From: a virus
Reading direction: 5' to 3' (one strand)
IMG/VR virus record: IMGVR_UViG_3300021401_000028
Coordinates: 1-31,764 of that record
DNA length: 31,764 nt
Positions 6,332-15,702 of this stretch are shown here, piece by piece. A model generated the notes under the pieces. The model searched no databases. It was not told the DNA's origin and saw nothing but the letters and a program-made list of their open reading frames with translations. Within the stretch, counting starts at the first letter, position 1. The number at the start of each line of letters is the position of its first letter. Position numbers and translations under genes: made by a program.

Positions 6332-9201
6332 TAGTGTGCCCCTTGTGCGACGGGTTGCGCGGGGGCCTCAGTGCCGCCGCTGCCCCAGTTGATGAGCTTA
6401 CGCGCCGCCGTGCCTTCACTAGCCAGCTTGGCAGCCCCCATCGGCGCGATCATGGAGGGGTCCGTCGCGATGTCCGCGATAGTGTCTCCTATGCCCTGAG
6501 CAGGCGCTACGCCCCCCGCCTGCTGCAACCGCTGGCGGAGCTGCCCGAGTCGCTGCGCGGCCGCGCTGGACCATGAGGGGTCGATCGAGTCCCAAAACTG
6601 GGGGTTGCTCTTGCCGGGGAGGTACTTATCGACCGTCTTGGCGAACTGCACCAGATTGTGAGGCGCCGCTGTGAGCGCATCCAAAGCCCCTGCGGGCGTT
6701 CCGCCCTGCGAGGAGGTCCAAGCCCGCCCCCCAAAGGCCGGCTGCCCCTGGGCGTCCAATCCGTAGACCAGGGAGGCCAGATTGGTGGCGACCCGCGCTC
6801 GGTGCTCGGCGTTGGGGTCGGTGCCGCTCGGGTTGTCGAGCCGACGCGCCGCGTCCGCCAGTTTGCGGATTGAGGACTGGGTGTCGTCGACGGAGCCCCC
6901 ATCCGCCATCGCCTGCCGCCGCGTGAGGAACCCCGGCTGCAACGGAGAGATTTCGTTAGGGCCGGGACCCGCGGGGGGTGCGGTAGCCGGCGCCTGCGGC
7001 CCCTCCGGGGCCTGGATGAGGGGTACCTTGGGGGCGCGGTCCCCCACCGCCGTCGCGCGTGCCGCGCGCTCTTGCGCAAGCTGGTCCAAGTATTGCCCGA
7101 TCTTCTCGATCAGCTCGACCCGGCCCCCACCCGCATAGTCGGTGTGGACAGCGGGGTCTGCCCCCTGCGGGTTGTCAATCTGCTGATTCTCGATCTGCTC
7201 CCGCCCCGCCTGGATTTCCCGCCGGGGGTTGTCGATGAAGTACTTGCGTAACGCCGCGACCGCATCCCCGACCGCCCCGCCGATTCCGGGGGAGCCGGGA
7301 GAAGAAGAGTTGCGCACCGGGCCGCCGTCCGCGAGTTGTTCGGGCGCCCCAGGGGTCAGCAGCTCCTGTAGGGAACGCGTGATGTCCTGGAAAGAAGGCG
7401 TAACGCCTCCGCCCGCCGCATACCCGCGCTCGCGTCGCTCAAGAGCCGCCCGCAACCGCGCGATGGGGTCCCCGATGTTGCCCCCCGGCCCCTCAACACT
7501 CAAATCTCCCGCGACCTTGCGCAATCGGTCAGCCGCTTGTTGGTTACGAAAGTTGATCTGCGCATCCGAAGGCCCCGGCAGGCCCATCGGCGCGGTCTCG
7601 AGTGCCCCCGGGGGTGTACGCATGTTGGGGCCTTTCGGGGACTGCGGCGCGGGGCGATACCCTGATTGAATGCCCGCGATCGGCTTACCCTGCGTGCCGC
7701 CCTGCTCCAACACATTCTCGAACGGGACCGTTGCGGCGTTCTGCAGCGCGGGCGCTACGGGCTGCTGCGGCGTCAACGAGAAATCACCCCATTTCTGCGG
7801 TTCTTGGAAATCCACCGGCTCCGCGGGACGTTCCGGCGCCCCCTGAAGATGCTCGCGGAGAGCGGCAAGTTTAGCAGCCGCGGGATGCTGCGCGCCTGCA
7901 GCCTGCACATCAGGCGAGAGTCCCAACTGCTCCAAGTTGCTGGCCGTGCTCGCACCGCCGCCTGCGTTCACCGTGTCGGGTGCAGGCAGGTAGCCCCCGA
8001 ATTTCGGCGCGGGGGGTTGTGGCGGAGGCGAGAAGCTGTACGCATCCCGTGCGGGGAACATTTGATTCGCGTTGGCTACGGCAACATCCGGGTCGCCCGT
8101 AAGCGCGCGGCGCGCAAGCGACCCCAGCGCGGGGCGCAACCACGTTGAGGGGTTCTTCAGGCTGATATCCGCAAAATCGCGGGAAACGCTAGGAGGGCTA
8201 TACCGAGCCGCAGCGGACGGCAGCGTCGCCACTTCTGGGTGCGTGCTCGCAAAGTCCGCGAGCAGCTTGGTCCCGCCGTCCAACAATTGAGGGTCAGCCC
8301 GCTGCACGCGAGCCAGCACCTGCAGATCCACATCATTGCCGCGTAGCGCGTTTTGAATCGTAAAATTCTTGGCAAGCGTCTTGCGCGCATCCCAGAATTG
8401 TTCCGGGGTCACGTCCGCACCGGGGGGGATGCTGGAGCCGATGTGCCCCTCGATCGCACGGGCCATGTCGAGCTGCGCTCGCCCGAGTTGTTGATTACTG
8501 ACATCCTCGGAGGCGACGTTGGTAAAGCCCTCCTGCCGAAGCCCTCGCATCTCATTCACGACTTCCTGACCCGTGAACATCTTTCCCGGCGCGAGCAACT
8601 GCTGCCGTAGCGCCTCAATCTGCGCCTGCGCCTGCGGACTGCCCGCAGACATGCGCCCGGTGCTGGGAAGTCCCGCACCCATGACGGCCTGTTGCGCCTC
8701 CGGGTTGAGCGGGCCTACCGGTAACGCCTTCGCGACCCGGTCATACACCGAGTTAGGCTCACGACGCGCATCCGCGATGATGTCCTGCGACAGGTGGGGC
8801 AACTGGGCGCCAGGAATCCCCGCCTCGTTGGCGGCGATCGTACGGCTGACCTCCATTGTATGTTGCTGGAGCGCCTCGCGTCCTGAGTCCCCCGCGAGGT
8901 TGCGCATGAGGGGGCGATCTTCCGCTGTCCGCAGACCGGCTTTTTCCCACAACGGGGCTTCCAGCTTCGCGCGCTCCGCGAGTTGCGCAATCGAGTCCCG
9001 CAACGCGGGAAATTTGGCGGCAAGCAGCGCGCCTGCGCCCCCCGCGACGCCCAGCCCGATTTTACCCGCAGTAGACAGTCCTTCATCGGGAGTGACGCTC
9101 GCACCTGCAGGGGGTTTAGGCGCGGAGTTGTCCACCCCGGCCACGTGGGCTGCCTGCAGCAGTTCCTCGTCCGTCATCGTATCGTAGTTAGGCTCTGCCA
9201 T
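6331..9201 (-). CDS. Large ejection-type virion protein, 956 aa
   Basis: ATG 9201 follows the previous stop by one base. Residues 1-30 include a small helix (MTDEELLQAAHV) and 46-64 are an Ala/Gly hydrophobic stretch (GKIGLGVAGGAGALLAAK), a possible membrane-interacting segment. Residues ~100-360 are mostly helical; 390-590 are Pro/Ala-rich and probably disordered. Four motifs of form x-A-x-G-G-x-V occur: YAAGGGV at 594, LADGGPV at 623, YAGGGRV at 689 and MADGGSV at 765. Size, composition and position after the tail genes resemble podophage internal/ejection proteins that enter the cell with the DNA. There is no lysozyme or polymerase signature. Confidence 0.65.
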   Translation of the reverse strand: MAEPNYDTMTDEELLQAAHVAGVDNSAPKPPAGASVTPDEGLSTAGKIGLGVAGGAGALLAAKFPALRDSIAQLAERAKLEAPLWEKAGLRTAEDRPLMRNLAGDSGREALQQHTMEVSRTIAANEAGIPGAQLPHLSQDIIADARREPNSVYDRVAKALPVGPLNPEAQQAVMGAGLPSTGRMSAGSPQAQAQIEALRQQLLAPGKMFTGQEVVNEMRGLRQEGFTNVASEDVSNQQLGRAQLDMARAIEGHIGSSIPPGADVTPEQFWDARKTLAKNFTIQNALRGNDVDLQVLARVQRADPQLLDGGTKLLADFASTHPEVATLPSAAARYSPPSVSRDFADISLKNPSTWLRPALGSLARRALTGDPDVAVANANQMFPARDAYSFSPPPQPPAPKFGGYLPAPDTVNAGGGASTASNLEQLGLSPDVQAAGAQHPAAAKLAALREHLQGAPERPAEPVDFQEPQKWGDFSLTPQQPVAPALQNAATVPFENVLEQGGTQGKPIAGIQSGYRPAPQSPKGPNMRTPPGALETAPMGLPGPSDAQINFRNQQAADRLRKVAGDLSVEGPGGNIGDPIARLRAALERRERGYAAGGGVTPSFQDITRSLQELLTPGAPEQLADGGPVRNSSSPGSPGIGGAVGDAVAALRKYFIDNPRREIQAGREQIENQQIDNPQGADPAVHTDYAGGGRVELIEKIGQYLDQLAQERAARATAVGDRAPKVPLIQAPEGPQAPATAPPAGPGPNEISPLQPGFLTRRQAMADGGSVDDTQSSIRKLADAARRLDNPSGTDPNAEHRARVATNLASLVYGLDAQGQPAFGGRAWTSSQGGTPAGALDALTAAPHNLVQFAKTVDKYLPGKSNPQFWDSIDPSWSSAAAQRLGQLRQRLQQAGGVAPAQGIGDTIADIATDPSMIAPMGAAKLASEGTAARKLINWGSGGTEAPAQPVAQGAH

Positions 9202-9202
9202 C

Positions 9203-10636
9203 TCATGGCGCTCCCGTCTGCGCGGCTTGCTTATCCTTGATCATCTGGACCAGGGCTGCGCGTTGTTCAGCGGTCATCGCATCCGAGGGGTGATCGTACC
9301 CGAAAGCCGCCCGCGTGCGGGGGGCCAAAAAACGTGTGCGAAAGTCCGTTGGTTTGGAGGGCAAGTTCTGGTAGGCGTATTCGGTCCCCTCGACCTGATC
9401 CTGCAGGAACTTCATATATTTCTGTACTGCCCCGCTAGCTTGTTGTGGGGAAGTGCTAGTCGAGAAGTTATGCGCGAATTCCTGCCGCTCCGTGACGCCG
9501 CCGCCGCCTGGCACAATAGACTTCGCGATCTCATCCCCCAGAATGGGCGCTACCGCTTGGATATTGGTAGGGTCCGCATCTCCTGCCCACGTCTTGATTT
9601 TGTTCTTGACGTAGTTAACTCCTTGCAAATCGTGGTTGTCCAGAGCATGTACCAGATCCATATAGTCGGACAAGTGCGCTGTGACGCGATTGGTGCTGAC
9701 CAACGCGGTACCGAGCTTACCCCCCGGAGCGAAGTCGTTCTCCGCTTTTTGCTGGCTCTTCAACAGTTGACTATTAGCCAGGATCTGCGCATCCGTCTTG
9801 CCCTCGCTTGCCGCGCGTTGCGAGATGTACCCCATGATCTCATTGACCATCGCGGGGTTGCGGGAATACCCCGAAGGCAACGCGTGGGTGCTGTTCCAGA
9901 CTTGGTACAGATAGTCTTTAGTGGAATCATCAATAGGGCCAATCGCGCTTGCGCCACCGGCTTTAGGCGCGACACTGGGAGCGCCGTACGGTTTGATATT
10001 CCCTGTGGAGGAGTCCACCACGAACATTTGTTTGCCCGGAGTCGTCCCGTCCGGCATCGTGACGTCGTGCTCCGCAAGTGTGTAGTGAGCTGCAGGCGTT
10101 GCGGGTTTCTGCGGCTGCGCAGTCGCCTTGATGGCCGTATTCAACATAGAGCCCTGCGTACGCTCCTGCAATTCCTGCAGAGCTAGACGGGCTTGCAGCG
10201 AGGACTTGTCGACCCCGGAAAGTTTCTCCGCAAGTCCAGTGTCCTCATCGCCCTGCTGTTGTTGGAACTGCTGATTCTGCTGGCGCCAGTCCGCGACCGC
10301 ACCCGCCGCCTTGCTCCACTGGTCCGGCACGCCATGCGCGGACGGAGACAGCATCGCCTGGGCGAACCGCAGCCCCAAAACGCTCGGGTCCATTCGCTGG
10401 GAAGCCAGCCGCGTACGGGCCTGTCGCAAAACGTTGCGAGCCTCTTCCGCGTTCGCATCGAAGTCCTGCAGCAGCGACGCCTCGCCCTTGGTGTCGACGC
10501 CTTCCGGGTGTTGCTTGAGGTAGTTCTCACCCCACGCGCGCCCCTCCGGGGACACTGCAGGGGCTTGCAAGGAGGCGAGCGCGCCTTGTGGGGGCGCGTC
10601 GGTGTCGTCGGGCGTGTCGGTTGTATCCACCATCAT
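9203..10636 (-). CDS. Ejection-type virion protein, 477 aa
   Basis: The start is ATG 10636 in an ATGA overlap; ATG 10633 would remove one residue. The N-terminus is acidic (DTTDTPDDTDAPP). Residues ~60-170 are strongly helical and Gln-rich (DWRQQNQQFQQQQGDED). The centre has a short strand-rich segment (HYTLAEHDVTMPDGTTPGKQ) like linkers in internal core proteins. The C-terminal half is again helical. No enzymatic motif is visible. By position, size and helix/Gln-rich composition it is probably one of the internal proteins released during DNA ejection. Confidence 0.6.
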   Translation of the reverse strand: MMVDTTDTPDDTDAPPQGALASLQAPAVSPEGRAWGENYLKQHPEGVDTKGEASLLQDFDANAEEARNVLRQARTRLASQRMDPSVLGLRFAQAMLSPSAHGVPDQWSKAAGAVADWRQQNQQFQQQQGDEDTGLAEKLSGVDKSSLQARLALQELQERTQGSMLNTAIKATAQPQKPATPAAHYTLAEHDVTMPDGTTPGKQMFVVDSSTGNIKPYGAPSVAPKAGGASAIGPIDDSTKDYLYQVWNSTHALPSGYSRNPAMVNEIMGYISQRAASEGKTDAQILANSQLLKSQQKAENDFAPGGKLGTALVSTNRVTAHLSDYMDLVHALDNHDLQGVNYVKNKIKTWAGDADPTNIQAVAPILGDEIAKSIVPGGGGVTERQEFAHNFSTSTSPQQASGAVQKYMKFLQDQVEGTEYAYQNLPSKPTDFRTRFLAPRTRAAFGYDHPSDAMTAEQRAALVQMIKDKQAAQTGAP

Positions 10637-11913
10637 GCCGCCTTACGCAGGTGTTCCAGTGCACTACGGGGTTTACGCTTCGCGAACCGGCGGGTTGGGC
10701 CGCCGCGAGCGCCCCCGCCGGACAGCGCACTGCCCACCGCACCCGAGTTGAGCCCCGCGTAGGTGCCAATTGCCTGATTCAGCGGGGACGCTCCGGTGCT
10801 CGGGGCGTAGGAGGTCTGCGCAGTGGTGGACATCCCCGGCGTGTTGGTGGGATTCGCGGTGCCGCCGATCATCTGCGACAGCCACGAGGCCTGCTGATAC
10901 GGGTATTGCTGTTGGTTCAGGAAATCCTGATACCCCAAATTCAAGTTTTGCTGGTTCTGCGTCTGTTGCTCCTGTCCGACCGTGTCCAACGCCCCGGCCC
11001 CTTGCAAGCCTAAATTCTGGCCGGTCTGTGCAAGTGACCCGAGAGTCCCCGCACCTTGTAGCCCCAGCACCCCTTGCTCGTACCCGAGACCGCCACCGAT
11101 TTGGCCCAGTGAGCCCAACGCACTAGCGCCTTGCACGCCCAACGCGCCTTGCTGACCCGCGACGCCCGCCTGCGCGGTACCAATCCCCGCTTCCTGTTGC
11201 GCGCCCGCTAACCCCGCACTCTGCGCTTGTTGATAGGCCTGACTCAGCGCGGCATCCCCGGTTGATTGGATGCTTTCCGCCAACTGGTTCGCGCCCTGAG
11301 TCTGCGCCCGCAAGTCCGCTGAGGAGCCCGACTGCCCCGCAGCCGCATATTGCTGTTGGATGGACGGCTGCAACTGGTTCTGCCAGAACTGGCCCGCCTG
11401 GGTCTCCGCCGCTCCAATTACATTCTGTGCATACGGGTTCATCTGCGCTGCAGTCGGGTTCAACGCGCTGTTGATCATCCCCTGCGACTGGCCCAACGTG
11501 TCGAGTGCGCCCCCATAGCCGGTGTTCGCAGTGCCCAACGCGCTTTGGATACCCTGCTGCGCCTGGGGCAAGTATCCCAACGCTCCCGAGATCGCAGACG
11601 GGTCGGCTGAGGACGCCGCGAGCTGCTGTGCCTGACTGACGGGAGCTTGGTACTGTCCCTGCAGGCCTTCTACGGTGCTCGCCGCGCCCGTCTGGTCTGT
11701 CGTCTGCGGCGCGATACGCGGACCCCCATACGTCTGGTACGGTGTCGCCGCCAAGGAGTTGGCTTGCGCCAAGACACCTTGCGTGTACTCCTGCAGCCAC
11801 GTGGGGACATTAGTGGTGTTCTGACCGTAGTTCGTGCCCTGCGCGGGCGTTGTCCCTTGAAACAGGAACGCCAGCGGGCTGCCGCTACTGGAGGAGCTGG
11901 CCGGACTGGTCAT
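10633..11913 (-). CDS. Gln/Ala/Gly-rich virion protein, 426 aa (ejection-protein type)
   Basis: ATG 11913 overlaps the previous stop (ATGA). Residues ~40-60 (TWLQEYTQGVLAQANSLA) and the segment NPYAQNVIGAAETQAG near 160 resemble a common podophage structural protein type in which 'NPY-x-x-VI-x-A' precedes a Gln-rich helix and 'AAGQSGSSADLRAQ'. Residues 210-330 repeat GALGVQGASALGSLGQIGGG-like units, so the protein is built of Gly/Ala/Gln repeats. The C-terminus is basic (RRFAKRKPRSALEHLRK). It is likely an internal or tail-tube-extending protein. Confidence 0.65.
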   Translation of the reverse strand: MTSPASSSSSGSPLAFLFQGTTPAQGTNYGQNTTNVPTWLQEYTQGVLAQANSLAATPYQTYGGPRIAPQTTDQTGAASTVEGLQGQYQAPVSQAQQLAASSADPSAISGALGYLPQAQQGIQSALGTANTGYGGALDTLGQSQGMINSALNPTAAQMNPYAQNVIGAAETQAGQFWQNQLQPSIQQQYAAAGQSGSSADLRAQTQGANQLAESIQSTGDAALSQAYQQAQSAGLAGAQQEAGIGTAQAGVAGQQGALGVQGASALGSLGQIGGGLGYEQGVLGLQGAGTLGSLAQTGQNLGLQGAGALDTVGQEQQTQNQQNLNLGYQDFLNQQQYPYQQASWLSQMIGGTANPTNTPGMSTTAQTSYAPSTGASPLNQAIGTYAGLNSGAVGSALSGGGARGGPTRRFAKRKPRSALEHLRKAA

Positions 11914-13916
11914 GATTTACCCCCCAGGTACGCCGCGGGAGGCTTTGCTTTCATGAACTGTTTGCCTTTGACGAGCTGCTTCCCCGCGTGCTTGCGGACG
12001 CGCGCGCGGAGCTGGTCCAGGGCGCGGGCGCCTGCTTCGTTAGACCCATTGCCCAGTGTGGATACCGTACCCGCGTCCATGACGTATTCCCCGCCGGAGA
12101 GTTTCGCGTCGACGTCATCCGAGGTACCATCACCCGCACCGGGGTCAGGAACATAACTATCCCCTTGCTGAGAGTCGAATGTGCCCCCGCGCGCCTGCAA
12201 TTGCGGCCGGGGCGCCGTGACAGGTTGAATCGTGGACATCGCGGGCGCGCCACCTTGCGGGGGCAACGTATTAGCCCCTGTCGCAGGCGTAGGAGTCGCC
12301 GCGCCTGTTCCTGGGGAGACCCCCGGCACCGTGGGGAGCTGATTGTTGCTGAAAAAGCTCTGCTCAGGGCCTTGGCCGTAGGTGTACCAATTGGCCACGT
12401 TAGGCTGCGTATACGAACGGTTGTTCGTCGGAGTCGCGATCGATGGGATCGACCCGTACCCTGCCGGCGTCGCGGGTGCGGATGCGGGCTTGTTGCCCCC
12501 GAGTAGTGCGGACAGGAGCGGAGCTAGCGCCCCGTACTGTTGCACAAGCTGGCCTACAGATGAGCCGCCAAGAGCGCCTCCTGATCCGCCCCCGGAGCCG
12601 CTAGTGCTGCCTAAGCCCGGAATGCTGCTGGGGAGTTGGAATGCGGAGTTGGAATTCTCCTGCAAGCCGCTCGGCACAGGGTTGGAGTTTTCGTTGACCG
12701 GGTTGCCATTAGCATCATACGCCGGGGTGTTGTTCTGTAGCGCTTGTTGCAGTCCCGCTTGATCCGTGGGCAACGTCACGCTGCTATAATCCACTGGGGG
12801 CGGGGCGGGCGAATAAGTGGAGTACGGGTTAGTGTACCCGGTGTAGTTGATATAACTACCCCCATCCGAGAAGTGCCGTTTGCGGTTCGCGAATGAGCCC
12901 TCATACAACTTGCGCAGCCGCGCTTTCAGAACTTTGGGGTCTGCCTTCATGGAACCGCCTCGCGCTGCCCGGTTTGCTTGGTGCCCCGTGGGGCCTTTGT
13001 TGCCGGTCTGTTGTAAAATCTGACTCGCATCCTGGAACTGATTCGGGGTGTACTGCAAACCCCAACCGCTGCCAGGCACCATGCCTGTCTGGTACACCAA
13101 CTGTTGGATCTGTGAGGGGATCTGCCCCTGCGGCTGATTCAGCAGCCCCATCACGTTGGAGGCTATTTGCCCCTTGTCGCCACTCGCGATGGCCGACTGC
13201 AAACCGTTCTGCACGCGATTCCAATAACTCGCATCGAGCTGTACCGCAGGTTTAGAGGCACCCAGCAGGGCCGGCGCCAGCGCCATACTGAGCGGGCCTG
13301 CGGCAGCCAGTGCGGTGCCGAGGCCCGCCGCGCCCGCAGCCGAGGCGATGGGGGCCGCCATCTGCGCCGCGCCTAACCCTGCTTGTGTGTCCCCTCCAAT
13401 GCCGCCCTCCTTGAGGCCCCCGTAGAGCCCTAATGCACCCCCTGCGCCACTCAGCCCCGCACTGGCCGCGCCGCTGCTGTCCCCGAAGGCCCCCAGGTTG
13501 TTGGCCAGTTTAGCGCCCCCTACGGCGGCTCCTGCGTACCCTTGAGGGGTTCCCGACGCGATGCCTTGGTACATGCCGAGCCCCGCGCCCAAGTCCCCCA
13601 GCGCCGACCCGCTGCCGCCCCCGGAGATCCCGTTAGCAAGTGAGGCGCCTTGCCGAGCCAACCCGAGGTAGTTTGGGGATGCGCCGCCACCGCCGCCCCC
13701 CGAAACGCCTGGAGCACTTGAGGGCGCCGCCGCAGGCGGGTTCAAGGTAGCCAGTGCGGAAGACGGCGCCTGTTGCGGCTGCGCAGGGGCCGCTTGCGGT
13801 GCGGGGGACGAGGACTGCCCCGGCACATAGCCCATTAACCACGGCGCGGAGGCCTGCGGCGCCGAAGCACCCCCGTACTGGTTGGACATCTCATCCCACA
13901 AGCCAAACGTACTCAT
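11910..13916 (-). CDS. Large Gly/Ala/Pro-rich virion protein with conserved 'LSxGEYV' C-terminal block
   Basis: ATG 13916 is chosen because it forms ATGA with the preceding stop; the frame is open 11 codons further. The 668-residue product has a disordered N-terminal third (Ala/Pro/Gln, poly-Gly), an Ala/Gly-rich hydrophobic middle, and basic KARLRKLYEGSFANRKR. The last 74 residues contain GDGTSDDVDAKLSGGEYVMD, then STLGNGSNEAGARALDQL and an Arg/Lys-rich end. This 'S-D-x-I/V-x-AKLS-GEYV ... V-x-LG-GS-x-x-GA' block is widespread in phage late proteins; I know no proven function for it. FSDGGSY and QARGGTF resemble the GG motif of neighbouring proteins. Probably an ejection or tail-interior protein. 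Confidence 0.65.
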   Translation of the reverse strand: MSTFGLWDEMSNQYGGASAPQASAPWLMGYVPGQSSSPAPQAAPAQPQQAPSSALATLNPPAAAPSSAPGVSGGGGGGASPNYLGLARQGASLANGISGGGSGSALGDLGAGLGMYQGIASGTPQGYAGAAVGGAKLANNLGAFGDSSGAASAGLSGAGGALGLYGGLKEGGIGGDTQAGLGAAQMAAPIASAAGAAGLGTALAAAGPLSMALAPALLGASKPAVQLDASYWNRVQNGLQSAIASGDKGQIASNVMGLLNQPQGQIPSQIQQLVYQTGMVPGSGWGLQYTPNQFQDASQILQQTGNKGPTGHQANRAARGGSMKADPKVLKARLRKLYEGSFANRKRHFSDGGSYINYTGYTNPYSTYSPAPPPVDYSSVTLPTDQAGLQQALQNNTPAYDANGNPVNENSNPVPSGLQENSNSAFQLPSSIPGLGSTSGSGGGSGGALGGSSVGQLVQQYGALAPLLSALLGGNKPASAPATPAGYGSIPSIATPTNNRSYTQPNVANWYTYGQGPEQSFFSNNQLPTVPGVSPGTGAATPTPATGANTLPPQGGAPAMSTIQPVTAPRPQLQARGGTFDSQQGDSYVPDPGAGDGTSDDVDAKLSGGEYVMDAGTVSTLGNGSNEAGARALDQLRARVRKHAGKQLVKGKQFMKAKPPAAYLGGKS

Positions 13917-14143
13917 AGCGGCACACACTGCACGAAGCGCTCGGCCCACACGCGCCAGTCCGTGAACGCCTTCGGGTTAGGGGGACAGAAAGAGGCCACC
14001 GCAGGGATAGACACGGTAGCGTAGGCCCACTCCTGCCAGTCCTCACTTCGAGGGCGCAACACCACAGTAGGGGCCAACGTCGCCAGCGTCAGGTTCACCG
14101 CATCCGTCCACTCGTGGAGCGCCAGGTAACGGGGGTCGATCAC
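13913..14143 (-). CDS. Small virion-operon protein, 76 aa
   Basis: GTG 14143 overlaps the upstream stop (GTGA) and the gene ends in ATGA with the next. The frame is open to 14266, but that lies inside the gp10-like gene. The product begins VIDPRYLALHEWTDAVNLTL and is rich in Trp (EDWQEWAYA, TDWRVWAERF). The small size and 'HEWTDAV' start recall small tail-associated proteins found after gp10-like genes, but the family is not certain. Confidence 0.6.
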   Translation of the reverse strand: MIDPRYLALHEWTDAVNLTLATLAPTVVLRPRSEDWQEWAYATVSIPAVASFCPPNPKAFTDWRVWAERFVQCVPL

Positions 14144-15702
14144 TTGGTGTATCTCCCGTCCGTCTGCTCGATGTGCGCTAGCGTATTCCCCAGCGTGTAG
14201 TCCCCGCCTACGGTGTTGCTTTCGATCTGGAACGCCAACAGGCGCGCATTTTGTTTCAAGTAGCACAACTGAGTGTCGGATGTAGTAACCACCCCCGGTA
14301 TTGTTACTAGGGGTGATTGATCTTGCGTCACCCGCGCGTTGGCGCGGGAGAACACTGATATCTTAAGGTCTGTCGCGGCGGAGCCTACCGGAGTCAAGTC
14401 CGGCTCGATGAGGTCCACCCGATAGTTCTTGTCCTTCGGAGGGTTAGCCGTGATGGGCGAAATCTCCGCTGTCTTGAAGTAGGAGCGGATCGGAAACACA
14501 CTCCCCGAGGCGACCTTATCCAACCCCGTCTCATGCTGCCACAAGGTGTACCCGGTCGTGGTCTGCACCAGATCGGTGAAATAAGGCTTGTTGAATACGC
14601 GCGGGGAGGTCCCCGAGGAACGGCTGCCCCCTCCCGTACCCGTGGCATCCGGCAAAGGCGTGTCATACCACGTATTCAAGTACGTGTTGAATATCAAGGC
14701 CCAGTTGCACTCGGTGGCCCCAAACAACGGCGCGCACCACCATATCTCCCCGAAGGACTGCACCTTGATTGAGAAAACCTTCTGGCGCTGCGCGAAATTC
14801 AGGTTCTTGAAAAACCATTCAACGTTGAGCGCGTTGGGCAACTCACGCACAATGCCGTTGAACATCGAGAAGTGGTCAACCTCGGGCCAATAGTAGATAC
14901 CATCGAACTCGACAATGGCTTGCGACGACAACACCGATACCTCGGACGATACGGTGTTGAAGTTAAAGGGTATTCCCGCCAGCAACGAGGGGTTGTACGT
15001 CATGACGACCAGATCGCCCAGCGTCCAGAAAATCGCGGCGGGGCCCCCTGAGCCGTTGCGCAAGGGGAGCCCCTTGACCACTTTCTGGTCCGATACGAAC
15101 GCGGAATTAAACCCCGTGCCGGTTGCGATATTGTTGATCTGGGAGACGTCGATTCGTCCAAAGTTGCTGTACCCGATCAGGTACGGCGCGATCGAGACGA
15201 TACCGCCGCTGACATTGGGCATGCCGCTGGCGACGAGCGGGCTGACCGCAGCGGCGGGGCCGTAGAATATCGGAGTCTCCACCGCGTTGGTGATGTCGCT
15301 TAGATTCTGGCCCGGATTGCCAACAATGGTCGTCTGCCCCGTCGCGGTGTTGTAGAACTGGTCCAGCATCCACAGGTTGTTGGCATTCGGGGTGAACCCC
15401 GATGCCGGAGTACGGTCCCCCTGAGACCCTGGGTTGCCGAACTGGTCCGATTGCACTTGTTGGATAAAGCTTTGCGAGCCGATGTGGATGTAGTTCGTGC
15501 CGCCATAGAAATACGCATCCATGCCCCGCACAACTTCCGGCAGTTGGGAGGTGATGGACTTGTAGCCGGCGATTTTGCGCGGTAGCCCGCGACGGTTGAA
15601 CCGCACCCACAGCCCATCCTTGTACTCGTCGCCTTCGAAAAGCGTGCCGTCCCGCTTGATGCCGGGTTTGGAGACGATACGAAAAGGCTCAGTCGTTGAC
15701 AC
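14140..15702 (-). CDS. P22 gp10-like tail-hub / packaged-DNA stabilisation protein
   Basis: The 520-residue product begins VSTTEPFRIVSKPGIKRDGT and continues FEGDEYKDGLWVRFNRRGLP, the 'PGI-RDGT-F-Y-DG-W-RF-RG-PRKI-GY' start typical of the P22 gp10-like family. Members form the tail hub that plugs the portal channel and holds packaged DNA. The rest is beta-strand and Trp/Tyr-rich with repeating blades (DLVVMTYNPSLLAG, EIWWCAPLFG, WALIFNTYLNTWYD). The GTG start has GGTGGA upstream and follows the previous stop directly. It lies downstream of fibre genes and upstream of ejection proteins, fitting a short-tail assembly module. Confidence 0.75.
   Translation of the reverse strand: MSTTEPFRIVSKPGIKRDGTLFEGDEYKDGLWVRFNRRGLPRKIAGYKSITSQLPEVVRGMDAYFYGGTNYIHIGSQSFIQQVQSDQFGNPGSQGDRTPASGFTPNANNLWMLDQFYNTATGQTTIVGNPGQNLSDITNAVETPIFYGPAAAVSPLVASGMPNVSGGIVSIAPYLIGYSNFGRIDVSQINNIATGTGFNSAFVSDQKVVKGLPLRNGSGGPAAIFWTLGDLVVMTYNPSLLAGIPFNFNTVSSEVSVLSSQAIVEFDGIYYWPEVDHFSMFNGIVRELPNALNVEWFFKNLNFAQRQKVFSIKVQSFGEIWWCAPLFGATECNWALIFNTYLNTWYDTPLPDATGTGGGSRSSGTSPRVFNKPYFTDLVQTTTGYTLWQHETGLDKVASGSVFPIRSYFKTAEISPITANPPKDKNYRVDLIEPDLTPVGSAATDLKISVFSRANARVTQDQSPLVTIPGVVTTSDTQLCYLKQNARLLAFQIESNTVGGDYTLGNTLAHIEQTDGRYTK

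Noticed and set aside
9227-10186. 319-aa open frame on the plus strand
   Set aside because: Shadow of the 477-aa late protein; Arg/Cys-rich and without a ribosome binding site. The same holds for 25571-26476 and other long plus-strand frames under late genes.
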